DNA of 47,485 nucleotides from Lachnospiraceae bacterium. GTDB lineage: Bacteria > Bacillota > Clostridia > Lachnospirales > Lachnospiraceae. The position numbers and the translations under genes are program-made. Every line of letters begins with the position of its first letter. Position 1 is the first letter of the stretch. Below the pieces are notes generated by a model. It was not told where the DNA came from, ran no database searches, and saw nothing but the letters and a program-made list of their open reading frames with translations. The DNA lies in contig JALESO010000050.1 in the NCBI GenBank assembly GCA_022781925.1, positions 1 through 47,485 of the forward strand. The letters run 5' to 3'. Positions 34,006-43,234 of the stretch are shown here, piece by piece.

Positions 34006-34659
34006 TTAAACGGTACTCTCTTTCGTCCAAAAGTGCCGTTTCCCGGCTTTTTCTTTTCTTCTGGACAATTTCTCTTTCTGCTTTTTTTCTTTTCGATTGA
34101 TCTGTCTGCTGCGAATCGCTTCATCCAGTTTCCGGAAACGCTCTTCTTCCTGTTCCTCCTGCTCCAGCATCAGGTAGTTCATCTCCTTGATGACTTTTTC
34201 CCCGACGTGCTCGGATACAGCCTGTCCCAGTGCCTGATTGTTTTCCGCAATGGCATTCCGCACGATATCATTCATCATCAGCTGAAACTGTTCCAGTTTT
34301 GTCAGGCCTGCGGCTGCCACATTCTTATTGGAAGCCGCCACATGCATCTGCTGTTCCTCCGTTTCCGGCTCACATTCTGTTTCACTGTGCATGGTGACGG
34401 CATGTTCCTGCAGTTTTGCTTCTTCCAGATCCGGATTCTCATTGTGAAGCATCATCTTGATGGCTTTCAGCTGATACCCTTCCTCTTTCCATTTCTTGAT
34501 CTGTCTGAACTGCTGCATATTCTCTTCGGTATAGTAACGGTGCCCCATCTCATTGCGGGGGACATCGAGTTCCAGTTCCTCTTCCCAGTAACGTAACACA
34601 TGCGACTCTACCTGCATCATATTCGCCGCATCTGAAATCATGTATCGTACTTTTTTCAC
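34006..34659 (-). CDS. MerR-family (RacA-like) regulator
   Basis: A 217-residue protein. The N-terminal MerR winged helix is clear: MISDAANMMQVESHVLRYWE, then VPRNEMGHRYYTEENMQQFR and WKEEGYQLKAIKMML. The middle is a low-complexity Glu-rich stretch, and the end is extremely basic (RQINRKEKKQKEKLSRRKEK) and may bind DNA or membrane. This layout is like RacA-type chromosome-anchoring MerR proteins rather than metal-responsive ones. No metal-binding Cys is visible. Confidence 0.75.
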   Translation of the reverse strand: MKKVRYMISDAANMMQVESHVLRYWEEELELDVPRNEMGHRYYTEENMQQFRQIKKWKEEGYQLKAIKMMLHNENPDLEEAKLQEHAVTMHSETECEPETEEQQMHVAASNKNVAAAGLTKLEQFQLMMNDIVRNAIAENNQALGQAVSEHVGEKVIKEMNYLMLEQEEQEEERFRKLDEAIRSRQINRKEKKQKEKLSRRKEKAGKRHFWTKESTV

Positions 34660-34725
34660 GATAGAATCCTCCTTTATTACTGTTACAATAATTGTAGCAC
34701 AATCATGACAGTTCTCAAGAAAATC

Positions 34726-37452
34726 TCATCGTAAAATTTCGACATTCTTCTTGAACGTGATCGTTACTTTAAACAGATCACCATCCAGATACAGATCAAA
34801 AGTTCCACCCTGCATTACCGTCAGGTTGCGGGCAATCTCCAGACCCAGGCCGCTGCCCTCGGTACTTCGGGATACATCGCCCCGGACAAAACGCTCCAGC
34901 AATTCATCTGCCTTGAAGTTCAACGGATTCTCAGACACATTTTTCATGGAAAAGACTACGGTATCTCCTTCCAGACTTCCGCTTACATAGACTCTGGTTC
35001 CCGGCATTGCGTATTTTGCTGCATTGTTATACAGGTTTTCGATAACACGGAACATCCGGCGTCCGTCCGCCATGATCAGCATCTGCTCTTCCGGCAGATC
35101 ACAGATCAAATCCAGTTGTTTCGCTTCAAATTTTTCTTCAAATTCACCGTTTGTCTGCTTGATCAGCTGTTTCAGATTGATCTCCTGCATGGTCAGGGTG
35201 ATGTTTCCGGAACTGATCTTGGAAGCCTCCACCAGATCCTCTGTCAGCTGCTTCAGACGCAGTGCCTTGCGGTTTAAGATCTCGATGTAACCGGCGATCC
35301 GCTCATCCTGAATATTTTCACGTTTTAAGATATCCACATAATTGATGATGGATGTCAGCGGCGTCTTGATATCGTGTGACACGTTGGTGATCAGATCCGT
35401 CTTCAGACGTTCACTCTTCATCTCCGCATCCACGGCTTTTTCCACACCGTCACGGACTTTATTGATTTCCTCAGCCAGTTCCAGATTTTCTCCGGACATA
35501 TGCTCGGTGTTGATACGGTAATCCAGATTTCCTGCTGCCAGCTGCTGGATACCGTCCTTGATGGCTTCTTTTCCGCTGGTGCTCTTCAACATTTTCAGGT
35601 ATACAAAAATATCAAATAAGATCATCAGTATAAAGAAGAGAAAAGCTGCTCCTCCCATATAATCAAAGCCAAAGGCACAGATGATCCACATAAAAATGGT
35701 CTGTATACCAAGCAGTACCACATAGGCGATCAAAAGCTGTTTATTTGCTTTCTGCGCACGGTAAGAGTCCTGAATGGTTTTTCTGGAAGCGTCCACGGTT
35801 CTCTTTATCGCATGCGCGATCCCGCCGATGATACTTCCGCCAAGTTTGCGCTCCTTGATCCTGCGGCCATAGGTTTTCACATCCCATGCAAAGAGTGCTG
35901 CTGCCAGGATTCCGCAGACGGTACATCTCGCCATGATATTTTCCAGTGTATAGGGCAGCACGCTGTAATAATATCCGGAATTATTAAAGATACGAACAAC
36001 GCCTTCCATGTACACAACCAATATCACAACCCACAGAATAATATCCTTGATCATCAGAAGTTCGATAGGGAACTTATCCATAAGTACCGGATGGATCTCA
36101 TCGTCCTGCGGTCTGCGTCCGGTCTGCATTGCGATCATTACGCTCATTACGATCGCGATTGCCAGAAATACCCAGGTAGCTACGAAAACGTTGATGCGAT
36201 GTTCACCGGATCCAAAGTTAAACGTGATCTGCGAAGAGATATCCTGGTACGCAGCATAATACATGGAATCATAATAAGACTGTGAGGATCTGCAATGGTA
36301 ATTCGTATCCAGTCCGGCAAAAATCCTCCAGTTTCCATCACCCATGGCATCGCTGACCAAGCCCTTTATTTCATCTGCCATAAATGTTACAGATGCATAA
36401 CTTTTTCCGGCTGCTTCATCCACCATCAGATAAAGGTATTTGCCCTCTGCGGAATAATCTTTTGTCAGATACTGTTCTTCCAACTGGTCAAGCGACATTG
36501 CCTGTTCTGCGCTCCATGCCGGAACATTGGTGTATACACTGCCATCATCTTCATTTACCAGATATACATATACATTCGTATTGTCAAACTGTTTCTGAAT
36601 GTCCTGTGTCTGATTTACCAGATCATGCACCTGACTGGCTGCATCCAGCAGATCTTCGTAATAACCGGAAAGCAGGTTCAGCTGATTATTCTCCATGGCA
36701 TACGCTGCCAGCGTTACACCATTGATATTTTTGATAAACTTCTGCTCAATCTCAATTCCGTTTGCATACAGTACATCCGGTCCATTATTGTAACACTTCA
36801 CCTGATAGGAATCATAAGCTTCCGGATGTCTGTTGTCACCGGTACTGCCATCGCTGTCATCAAACCAGTCGCTGACATCCACCGTCTCTATATTCACCGG
36901 CTGCGGAATGCCCGCAGCAGATGTATCCGTCGTGGATTCTACCGTGGATTCCGTTGTAGTCTCCGTGCTGGATCTTGAGCTTTCATAGGCTCCGGTATCT
37001 CCATCTACCTCATCACCTTCGTCGTATACATCATACACATATTCATGTTTCGTCTGTGTCAGCCAGCGAAGCAGCGGATAACCGTCGGAATTGTAAAATG
37101 CATCCAGATCAGACAACTTGTATTCCAGATTCTGATCTTTGTTTTCCGCATCCACGCCATCGTTCAGATTGGAAATGTCTACCGTCATCTCTCCGTCATA
37201 GACTTTTCCGTTCAGGATCTTATTTTCGGAACTGAAGCTATCCAGCTGATCCATCAGCTCCCGTCTCACATAACGTTCTGCCCTCTGACTTTCCTCGTAA
37301 GAAACCGGATTCATAATCTCATGGACGTTCATGCCTGCATGCAGTCCGACAAGGCTCCATCCGGCACAGATACCGGTCAGGCCACCGGCAATCAGCAAAA
37401 CTGCCGTTGTCAGCGTTTTTGCCCATGCGCTGTAAAAATGTTTTTTCTTCAT
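34726..37452 (-). CDS. large membrane sensor histidine kinase
   Basis: A 908-residue kinase. It has one N-terminal helix, a long extracellular part (about 40-430) with a Ser/Thr/Glu-rich stretch (SSTETTTESTVESTTD), then a cluster of five to seven membrane helices (430-625), a HAMP-like linker, the H-box ITNVSHDIKTPLTSIINYVD and an ATP-binding domain (NLYNNAAKYAMPG; GSGLGLEIARNL). The H-box resembles VanS-type cell-wall stress kinases. It is the partner of the response regulator 15 bases upstream. The ligand for the large outer domain is unknown. Confidence 0.88.
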   Translation of the reverse strand: MKKKHFYSAWAKTLTTAVLLIAGGLTGICAGWSLVGLHAGMNVHEIMNPVSYEESQRAERYVRRELMDQLDSFSSENKILNGKVYDGEMTVDISNLNDGVDAENKDQNLEYKLSDLDAFYNSDGYPLLRWLTQTKHEYVYDVYDEGDEVDGDTGAYESSRSSTETTTESTVESTTDTSAAGIPQPVNIETVDVSDWFDDSDGSTGDNRHPEAYDSYQVKCYNNGPDVLYANGIEIEQKFIKNINGVTLAAYAMENNQLNLLSGYYEDLLDAASQVHDLVNQTQDIQKQFDNTNVYVYLVNEDDGSVYTNVPAWSAEQAMSLDQLEEQYLTKDYSAEGKYLYLMVDEAAGKSYASVTFMADEIKGLVSDAMGDGNWRIFAGLDTNYHCRSSQSYYDSMYYAAYQDISSQITFNFGSGEHRINVFVATWVFLAIAIVMSVMIAMQTGRRPQDDEIHPVLMDKFPIELLMIKDIILWVVILVVYMEGVVRIFNNSGYYYSVLPYTLENIMARCTVCGILAAALFAWDVKTYGRRIKERKLGGSIIGGIAHAIKRTVDASRKTIQDSYRAQKANKQLLIAYVVLLGIQTIFMWIICAFGFDYMGGAAFLFFILMILFDIFVYLKMLKSTSGKEAIKDGIQQLAAGNLDYRINTEHMSGENLELAEEINKVRDGVEKAVDAEMKSERLKTDLITNVSHDIKTPLTSIINYVDILKRENIQDERIAGYIEILNRKALRLKQLTEDLVEASKISSGNITLTMQEINLKQLIKQTNGEFEEKFEAKQLDLICDLPEEQMLIMADGRRMFRVIENLYNNAAKYAMPGTRVYVSGSLEGDTVVFSMKNVSENPLNFKADELLERFVRGDVSRSTEGSGLGLEIARNLTVMQGGTFDLYLDGDLFKVTITFKKNVEILR

Positions 37453-37467
37453 AAAGGATCTCCTGTT

Positions 37468-38175
37468 CTACTCGACTTTAATATCCTCCATCTTGTAGCC
37501 GATTCCCCATACCACCTTCAGATAACGCGGTTCCTTCGGATTGATCTCAATCTTTTCCCGGATATGCCGGATATGTACCGCCACCGTGTTATCTGCATTG
37601 ATGGCATCTTCATTCCAGATATTTTCGTAAATCTGTTCAATGGAGAATACTCTTCCCTTATTTTTGGTCAGAAAAAGAAGGATATTATATTGAATTGGTG
37701 TTAATTTTTCTACGACTCTGCCATCGACTGTGACTTGTTTCATATCATCGTTGATCTCAAGTCCGCCGTTTTTATAGACATTCGATGTCGGCTCCTGCGT
37801 CATCGTCCCCAACTTTGTATAGCGGCGCAGCTGCGATTTTACCCTTGCCACAAGTTCCAGAGAATTAAATGGCTTGGTCACATAATCATCGGCTCCTACA
37901 TTTAATCCAAAGATTTTATCCGTATCCTCCGTCTTGGCTGACAGGATAATGATCGGAATATTGGATTCTTCACGGATCTTCAACGTTGCACGGATTCCAT
38001 CCATACGCGGCATCATCACATCCATGATCAGAAGCTGTATATCATTATTTCGCATCATTTCAATGGCCTGAATACCATCATATGCTTTTAAAATATGGTA
38101 TCCTTCCGGAGCCAGATAGATCTCAATGGCATCTACGATATCTTTGTCATCATCACATACTAAAATATTTATCAT
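37468..38175 (-). CDS. OmpR-family response regulator
   Basis: A 235-residue regulator. The receiver has DDDKDI, the phosphorylated Asp in LLIMDVMMPRMDG, and KTEDTDKIFGLNVGADDYVTKPF. The winged-helix output domain follows (KLTPIQYNILLFLTKNKGRVFS, then VAVHIRHIREKIE and RYLKVVWGIGYKME). It is cotranscribed with the kinase. The divergent glycosyltransferase gene, 401 bases away, could be a target; that is inference. Confidence 0.93.
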   Translation of the reverse strand: MINILVCDDDKDIVDAIEIYLAPEGYHILKAYDGIQAIEMMRNNDIQLLIMDVMMPRMDGIRATLKIREESNIPIIILSAKTEDTDKIFGLNVGADDYVTKPFNSLELVARVKSQLRRYTKLGTMTQEPTSNVYKNGGLEINDDMKQVTVDGRVVEKLTPIQYNILLFLTKNKGRVFSIEQIYENIWNEDAINADNTVAVHIRHIREKIEINPKEPRYLKVVWGIGYKMEDIKVE

Positions 38176-38576
38176 AATCTTTCACCTCCCCGTTATTATA
38201 CTCGATTTGCATGCATTCGAAAAGGAATGTTTCCCGCAATTCCTTTATACTGACACTTTAACAGACAATTCTTTCCGGAAACCACGCCAAATTCTTAACG
38301 ATTTATGAAGATAAACGGATAAAAAATGATCTGCCGCCCTTTCCTTATTCTCCTTGTCGGCTCTCGTGGGATAACATTCACCCCCGCTTAATCTGTATTT
38401 TGAATTTATATAATATAGAAACAACACCACATTCAGCATTTATGCACAAGTGGACTATCACATCTTTATATTTTCAACATTGTTTCTTAATGAATCGTTA
38501 AGGATTGCCGCCGTAAATCCTAACATTTGCCTGTTATATTAGGTATAACAAAAAAACGCACAGGGAGGAAACAATT
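38176..38576. other. divergent intergenic region before the glycosyltransferase gene
   Basis: The 401-base gap holds no gene. Nearest to the glycosyltransferase gene, TGTTATATT (about 38529-38537) is a likely extended -10, and AGGATT/AATCCT form a short hairpin next to it. AT-rich DNA near 38405-38425 (TTTATATAATATAG) may hold the promoter of the two-component pair on the minus strand. Confidence 0.4.
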
Positions 38577-39839
38577 ATGTTAGTTACAATCACCCGTGTG
38601 ATCAACTGGTCAATCTTATTTGCATTCATCGCATGTTTTTCTTATCAGATTTTCTATTTGATCGCACCTTACATCAAAAAAGAAAAACCACACAAACCGT
38701 TACAGCTTCACCGCTACGCGGTACTGATTGCAGCAAGAAATGAAGAAAATGTCCTTGGCGGACTGCTGGACAGCATCCACGCGCAGAATTATCCATCCGA
38801 GCTGGTTGATATTTACGTCGTTGCCGACAACTGCACAGACTCCACCGCAGAAGTTGCTTACGCACACGGTGCTTATGTCTATGAACGTTTTAACCGGGTT
38901 CAGGTTGGAAAAGGATATGCCTTAAAGTACCTCTTAGATCAGATTTCCCTCAGTGACAATCTGGAAGATTACGACGGATTCTTTATTTTTGATGCAGATA
39001 ACCTGCTGGATGAAAATTACATAACAGAAATGAACATGACCTTCAATGACGGGTATGACGCAGTCACCAGCTACCGCAATTCCAAAAACTTTGGCGATAA
39101 CTGGATCTCCCACGGTTACGGTCTCTGGTTCTTACATGAGGCACAGTTCTTAAACCGTGGCAGAATGCGCACCGGCAACAGCTGTATGGTATCCGGCACA
39201 GGATATATGATTTCCCGTGAACTCATTGAGAAAAATGACGGCTGGAAGTTCTTCCTCCTGACCGAGGACATTGAATTTACCGCTAGCTGTATCGCAAATG
39301 GTGTAAAGATTGGCTACTGTGAGCGTGCAGAGTTCTACGATGAACAGCCGACAAAACTTTCTGTATCCTGGCATCAGCGGATGCGCTGGGTAAAGGGCTA
39401 TTTCCAGGTATACAGAAAATACGGCAGACAGTTGTTATCAAAAATCGGTAAAAAGGGTGGCTTCTCCTGCTTCGACATGCTCATGTCCAACCTGCCGGCT
39501 TTTATCCTGACCATGGTGGCTACCTTCGCAGGTCTGACACTGACTATTCTGGCACTGGTAACCGCACAGGATTCTGCCTCTGCCCTGCTCTGTGTCGGCA
39601 AGTTCACCGTCAACACATCTGCAGCAATGCTGGTACTTGGTATCTACACCACACTGACCGAGTGGAAACACATCCACATGGCATGGTATAAGAAAATCGG
39701 CTATATGTTCACATTCCCGATTTATATGCTGACTTATATTCCGATTGCCTTTGTGGCAATGTTCAAGAAAGTAGAGTGGAAACCGATTGCACACGGTTCC
39801 AGAGTGACAAAAGCTCCGGTTCGCAGAATCGCGTCCTGA
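38577..39839 (+). CDS. membrane-bound family 2 glycosyltransferase
   Basis: A 420-residue processive-type glycosyltransferase. An N-terminal helix is followed by the GT-A domain: AVLIAARNEENVLGGLLDSI, VVADNCTDST, FIFDADNLLDENY (DxD-like), TEDIEFTASC and the Q-x-x-R-W motif (HQRMRWVKGYF), all typical of cellulose/hyaluronan-synthase-like enzymes. At least four C-terminal helices follow. GGAGG stands 8-9 bases before the ATG. It makes an extracellular polysaccharide or glycolipid; the sugar is unknown. Confidence 0.9.
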   Translation: MLVTITRVINWSILFAFIACFSYQIFYLIAPYIKKEKPHKPLQLHRYAVLIAARNEENVLGGLLDSIHAQNYPSELVDIYVVADNCTDSTAEVAYAHGAYVYERFNRVQVGKGYALKYLLDQISLSDNLEDYDGFFIFDADNLLDENYITEMNMTFNDGYDAVTSYRNSKNFGDNWISHGYGLWFLHEAQFLNRGRMRTGNSCMVSGTGYMISRELIEKNDGWKFFLLTEDIEFTASCIANGVKIGYCERAEFYDEQPTKLSVSWHQRMRWVKGYFQVYRKYGRQLLSKIGKKGGFSCFDMLMSNLPAFILTMVATFAGLTLTILALVTAQDSASALLCVGKFTVNTSAAMLVLGIYTTLTEWKHIHMAWYKKIGYMFTFPIYMLTYIPIAFVAMFKKVEWKPIAHGSRVTKAPVRRIAS

Positions 39840-39904
39840 TCGTCCACATACGAAATTGTTTCCTGGTGTTTTTAAAAATACAATAAAGCTTTAATATTTA
39901 AATC

Positions 39905-39965
39905 GAAATCCGGTATTTTGTCTCAGCGGCTAACAATCGCCTTCTGAGAAAAAATGCCGGATTTC
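39905..39965. terminator. hairpin terminator after the glycosyltransferase gene
   Basis: GAAATCCGGTATTTTGTCTCAG (given as 39905-39926) pairs with 39944-39965 at 20 of 22 positions. It lies about 65 bases after the stop and no ideal T-run follows, so strength is uncertain. Confidence 0.6.
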
Positions 39966-40020
39966 TCTATTTACATATCGAATAAGATTTCATAATGTAC
40001 ACTGCGCCACTGTGTAAGTA

Positions 40021-40210
40021 GAACAAGACAAAAAACTCCAACATGGACACGGACAATTTCTATCTTCGTTGCGCCGCTTATTTCCGTCCGCTCCCGCGAA
40101 CTCGCACGCAAAATCAGCGTGCTCAGACACACTCACGCGGACGGGCTATGCTCACTCCGATAACGAAAATTGCCCTACCGTCCTATGTTTGGAGTTTTTC
40201 TGCTCTGTTC
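40021..40210. ncRNA. 190-base giant imperfect hairpin, element 1
   Basis: The two halves of this stretch are reverse-complement to each other with bulges. Outer arms: 40021-40047 with 40181-40210 (GAACA/TGTTC and AAAACTCCAACAT / ATGTTTGGAGTTTT). Middle: CCGTCCG at 40084-40090 with CGGACGG near 40137. Tip: GCACGC (40104-40109), a 7-base loop, GCGTGC (40117-40122). No believable gene lies here. It could be a structured RNA, a DNA hairpin or a MITE-like repeat; the strand is unknown. Confidence 0.55.
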
Positions 40211-40395
40211 CATCTACACAATGGCAATTCAAACAATATCACTATTCTAATGTTTCCAAATAAAACCAACACAAAATATCCAAATTAAACGCACTTGACA
40301 CCTAGTACGTGATCCTGGCTTGCGTAAAACCATTGTCACCCGGACAACATGCTCTCTGCGGAACGTCGCTTTCAATTGAGTGTTGTAAAGTAAAT

Positions 40396-40569
40396 GACGA
40401 AATCGAAGCATCTTTCCTCAATGAGCGATTAAGTGAACGACCGCGTTTCACGAGTTTTGCGCGAATGGGAGCGCCCTCTTTTTCAGGCGCGGGAATGAGC
40501 GCGATAAAACCGACGTGAAACAAGGGTAGTGAACGTCTAGCGATTGAGGCAAGATACTTCGATTTCGTC
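40396..40569. ncRNA. 174-base giant imperfect hairpin, element 2
   Basis: Outer arms 40396-40422 and 40543-40569 pair at 25 of 27 positions (start GACGAAATCGAAG, end CTTCGATTTCGTC). Inner matches are GTTTCACG/CGTGAAAC and GCGCC/GGCGC near the tip (40471-40490). It is followed by AT-rich DNA. It differs in sequence from element 1 but has the same design, and lies in the same gene-free stretch. Nature unknown. Confidence 0.55.
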
Positions 40570-40617
40570 TTAATTTATAATTTATTTTACATATTATTTA
40601 TAATTCACTATGAAGGC

Positions 40618-42801
40618 TCAACGCTTCGAAGGCAACACCGGAATCTGTAAGAAGGACGGGTACATTTCGCCGCAGTAAACACTGTTCTCGGATCCTTTGC
40701 GGTACGTCTCTTCAAAATCAATCCAGCGATTGGACACCGGATCGATCTCAAGCACCAGTTTCCATCCTTTGCGGATCAGTCCGCTGGTGGGGAAGGTTCC
40801 GACTTCGCAGTACACGACTTCATTCGGTGTCAGCGGTGCATACGCTTCCTTTGTATGCAGATGAATCGGGCAGTAATCCCGGCTTCGTTTTTCATCCAAT
40901 GCACGGTGTGATACTTTCAGGGAACCAAAACCCAGCGGCAGTCCCCGCTCCATGCTGGTGTATGCCGGATAGATCACTTCCTCGTCTTTTTCATCCAGTA
41001 CCCTGACATTGATATGCACTTCCATATCCTCTGTGGTGGAAGATACATACAGCCCCGCCTTGATATAACCTGCCAGCTCCACATCCTCTGTAAACGGTGC
41101 CGTTACAAATGTGGCTCCTGAAGTACGCCGCTGCTCAGAACGCTTTACATCTGCCGCATAAGTCACACTGCCTTCCATGACCGGCACTTCCGGATCCAGA
41201 GAATCCATCCCAGCATTCAGGTACAATTTCCGGTACTTCGTGCCCGGCACCGGCCAGTCCGCCTCATGCCGCCAGTAATAATTACCGTTTCCGGTACGGA
41301 TCTGGATATCCACCGGCGGTTCCTCCATAATATCATTGTCGATATCCTTCAGCCAGTGATCAAAAAATGCCCGGTAACGGCTGATAAACTCCTGACCGTA
41401 CATCCAAAAATGAATACCACAACCGTTCAGAAGCATGAATTTTTTATTTTGGGAAGCACAGTTAATGTAAGCTTCCGAACTGCCCAGTCCATGAAGGCTG
41501 GCATCCGGTTCCGTCGCCGGCCAGATCGGATAATCAATCTGACTGATATCCGCACTGGACATGTACTCGCCCTCTGCACCGTAAGTCTCTTCATTCCAGA
41601 ACGGCTGCTCTTTGGCACGGTTCATAAAACTGTATTCCTGCGGCGGCACCGCCAGATCCATATTGTCCGCACGGTTAAACAGCCCGCCACCGCTGTAAAT
41701 ATAATGGCGATAGGAATCATAATCTCCCATAATCGGGATCATAGCGGTAAGTCCTTTCGGATGTCTCTGCGCCGCCAGATACTGCGTCATGGCAAAATAG
41801 GACGCTCCATACAGTCCGACTTTTCCGTTGGACCATTCCTGGGAAGCCGCCCACTCGATGGCATCACAGTAATCCTTCGCATTCCGCTCCCCAAACTGCT
41901 TCTCCTGATCGTTATTTTTGCCGGTTCCATACTCTTCCACCAGCATGACTGCATAGCCATAAGGTACCCAGTCATCCGCCGTCACCTGTTCAAAGGCACT
42001 GGACACCGGTACCAGGCATGGTGGCGGTCCGTCCGGATGCTCTGGTTCCTGTTCCAGATCAGGGATTGGAAGTGCAGAGCCAAAACAAGGCCCCATCCGC
42101 CGAAAGAACGTTCCCTGCAGCATTTTCTTCGTCTCCGGTGCCCCATAAGATTCATAAAAAGCATCCTCGACCGCATCAAAATATGCCTCGTCTTCCTCAT
42201 TCATGGTAAATCCGTTGATAAAAGACTTTCCAAACGCGCCCATGCTCATAACGACCGGATATTTCCCCGGAACCAGCGGGTGGTATACATCAGCCAGCAC
42301 ATAACGGCCGTCTCTGGTGGGTACTTTCACATCCGTCTTTTTTAAGATTCCTTTCAGGCACCGACGCACAATGTTGTGAGTGCGCGCCACGGAAATCAAT
42401 GCCACGTTCAATTCTTTCAGGCATTCTGCCATGGATGCCTCAAACTGCTCCGGCTCCTGTGAAAACTGGATCCGGCTGCGGTATTTCTCCATCACCGCCA
42501 CACGTTTCTCACAGAAATGTCCCACCGAAAGCAACAGTCTCGCCACATTCGTCACGGTATAATGTGTCACCGCCTGCAGCCTGCTGGTGGCCTCTGCCAC
42601 CAGATCCACCGTACAGATCGTTGGTTTCGCCTTGCAGCTTCCCAGCATCAGACCACCCACGGAAAATGTAATGTAGTCTCCTTCCTCATACAGAAAACAT
42701 CCCTGCTCATCCAGCACACCTTCTGAGCCTGCACCTTTTGCACCTGTGCATTCATAGCGGATCCCGGTAATGGATCCGTCCATAAAAATTCCCTGTTTCA
42801 T
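40618..42801 (-). CDS. CocE/NonD-type (X-Pro dipeptidyl-peptidase-like) hydrolase
   Basis: A 727-residue serine hydrolase. The nucleophile is in GKVGLYGASYFAMTQYLAA, with an alpha/beta-hydrolase start VPTRDGRYVLADVYHPLVPG and a C-terminal jelly-roll (about 540-727) that matches the X-Pro dipeptidyl-peptidase C-terminal domain. Unusual: about 150 N-terminal residues precede the hydrolase fold and are not recognised. The nucleophile motif reads GASYF rather than the usual G-x-S-Y-G. No signal peptide. Possible substrates are dipeptides, esters or acylated antibiotics. AGGAG precedes the start. Confidence 0.8.
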   Translation of the reverse strand: MKQGIFMDGSITGIRYECTGAKGAGSEGVLDEQGCFLYEEGDYITFSVGGLMLGSCKAKPTICTVDLVAEATSRLQAVTHYTVTNVARLLLSVGHFCEKRVAVMEKYRSRIQFSQEPEQFEASMAECLKELNVALISVARTHNIVRRCLKGILKKTDVKVPTRDGRYVLADVYHPLVPGKYPVVMSMGAFGKSFINGFTMNEEDEAYFDAVEDAFYESYGAPETKKMLQGTFFRRMGPCFGSALPIPDLEQEPEHPDGPPPCLVPVSSAFEQVTADDWVPYGYAVMLVEEYGTGKNNDQEKQFGERNAKDYCDAIEWAASQEWSNGKVGLYGASYFAMTQYLAAQRHPKGLTAMIPIMGDYDSYRHYIYSGGGLFNRADNMDLAVPPQEYSFMNRAKEQPFWNEETYGAEGEYMSSADISQIDYPIWPATEPDASLHGLGSSEAYINCASQNKKFMLLNGCGIHFWMYGQEFISRYRAFFDHWLKDIDNDIMEEPPVDIQIRTGNGNYYWRHEADWPVPGTKYRKLYLNAGMDSLDPEVPVMEGSVTYAADVKRSEQRRTSGATFVTAPFTEDVELAGYIKAGLYVSSTTEDMEVHINVRVLDEKDEEVIYPAYTSMERGLPLGFGSLKVSHRALDEKRSRDYCPIHLHTKEAYAPLTPNEVVYCEVGTFPTSGLIRKGWKLVLEIDPVSNRWIDFEETYRKGSENSVYCGEMYPSFLQIPVLPSKR

Positions 42802-43046
42802 ATTCCTTCTCCTCCATGATTCCCTTCGGCTTAAATGTTCCTACTGCTTTTACCGGAACCAATTTTATTTTGTTATCATCTTATCGAACCGGTCTTACCA
42901 GTTATATAAAATTTTAGTACAAATTATCTATAATTTCAATTTATTTTTCAACTTTCCCAACATATCCGCTGCACTTTTTTAAAAATCTGAAAATATATCC
43001 GATGCGATCTTTTTTCATTACATCCCCCACAACTATAACAAGCAAA

Positions 43047-43112
43047 AAAACCGCAGTGACAACGGTATTATCTGTATCCATCAGATATCTGCCATGCCAC
43101 TGCGGCTCTATA
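43047..43112 (-). terminator. hairpin with T7 run downstream of buk
   Basis: CCGCAGTG and CACTGCGG form an 8-bp outer stem with weaker pairing inside; on the minus strand a T7 run follows. It is the second stop after buk; the 42802-43234 gap is otherwise gene-free and AT-rich. Confidence 0.7.
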
Positions 43113-43166
43113 TAAATTATACTCCCATATATTTACCGGAAAACACGCTCTATTTCCCGGCAAATA

Positions 43167-43184
43167 AAAATCCTTTCGGATTTT
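43167..43184 (-). terminator. compact terminator of buk
   Basis: On the minus strand AAAATCC-GAAA-GGATTTT (7-bp stem, GAAA loop) is followed by TATTT. It lies about 50 bases after the buk stop. Confidence 0.65.
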
Positions 43185-43234
43185 CAAACAATATTTTTAA
43201 ACGTTTCAACAACTGTAATGTATGTAGCTTATGA

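Larger units (their letters stand above)
39966..40617. other. gene-free stretch of about 650 bases
   Basis: No coding frame here has family or codon support. The stretch is occupied mainly by the two giant hairpins; the segment between them (40211-40395) carries a small hairpin (TTGTC...GACAA near 40340) but no gene I can support. Confidence 0.6.

Noticed and set aside
40043-40518. Short plus-strand open frames in the gene-free stretch
   Set aside because: They overlap the palindromic arms, have no ribosome site and no family resemblance.
40021-40569. Retron msr-msd or ROOL/GOLLD-type ornate RNA for the giant hairpins
   Set aside because: No reverse transcriptase or phage gene is near and I cannot match a known consensus; kept only as an unknown structured element.
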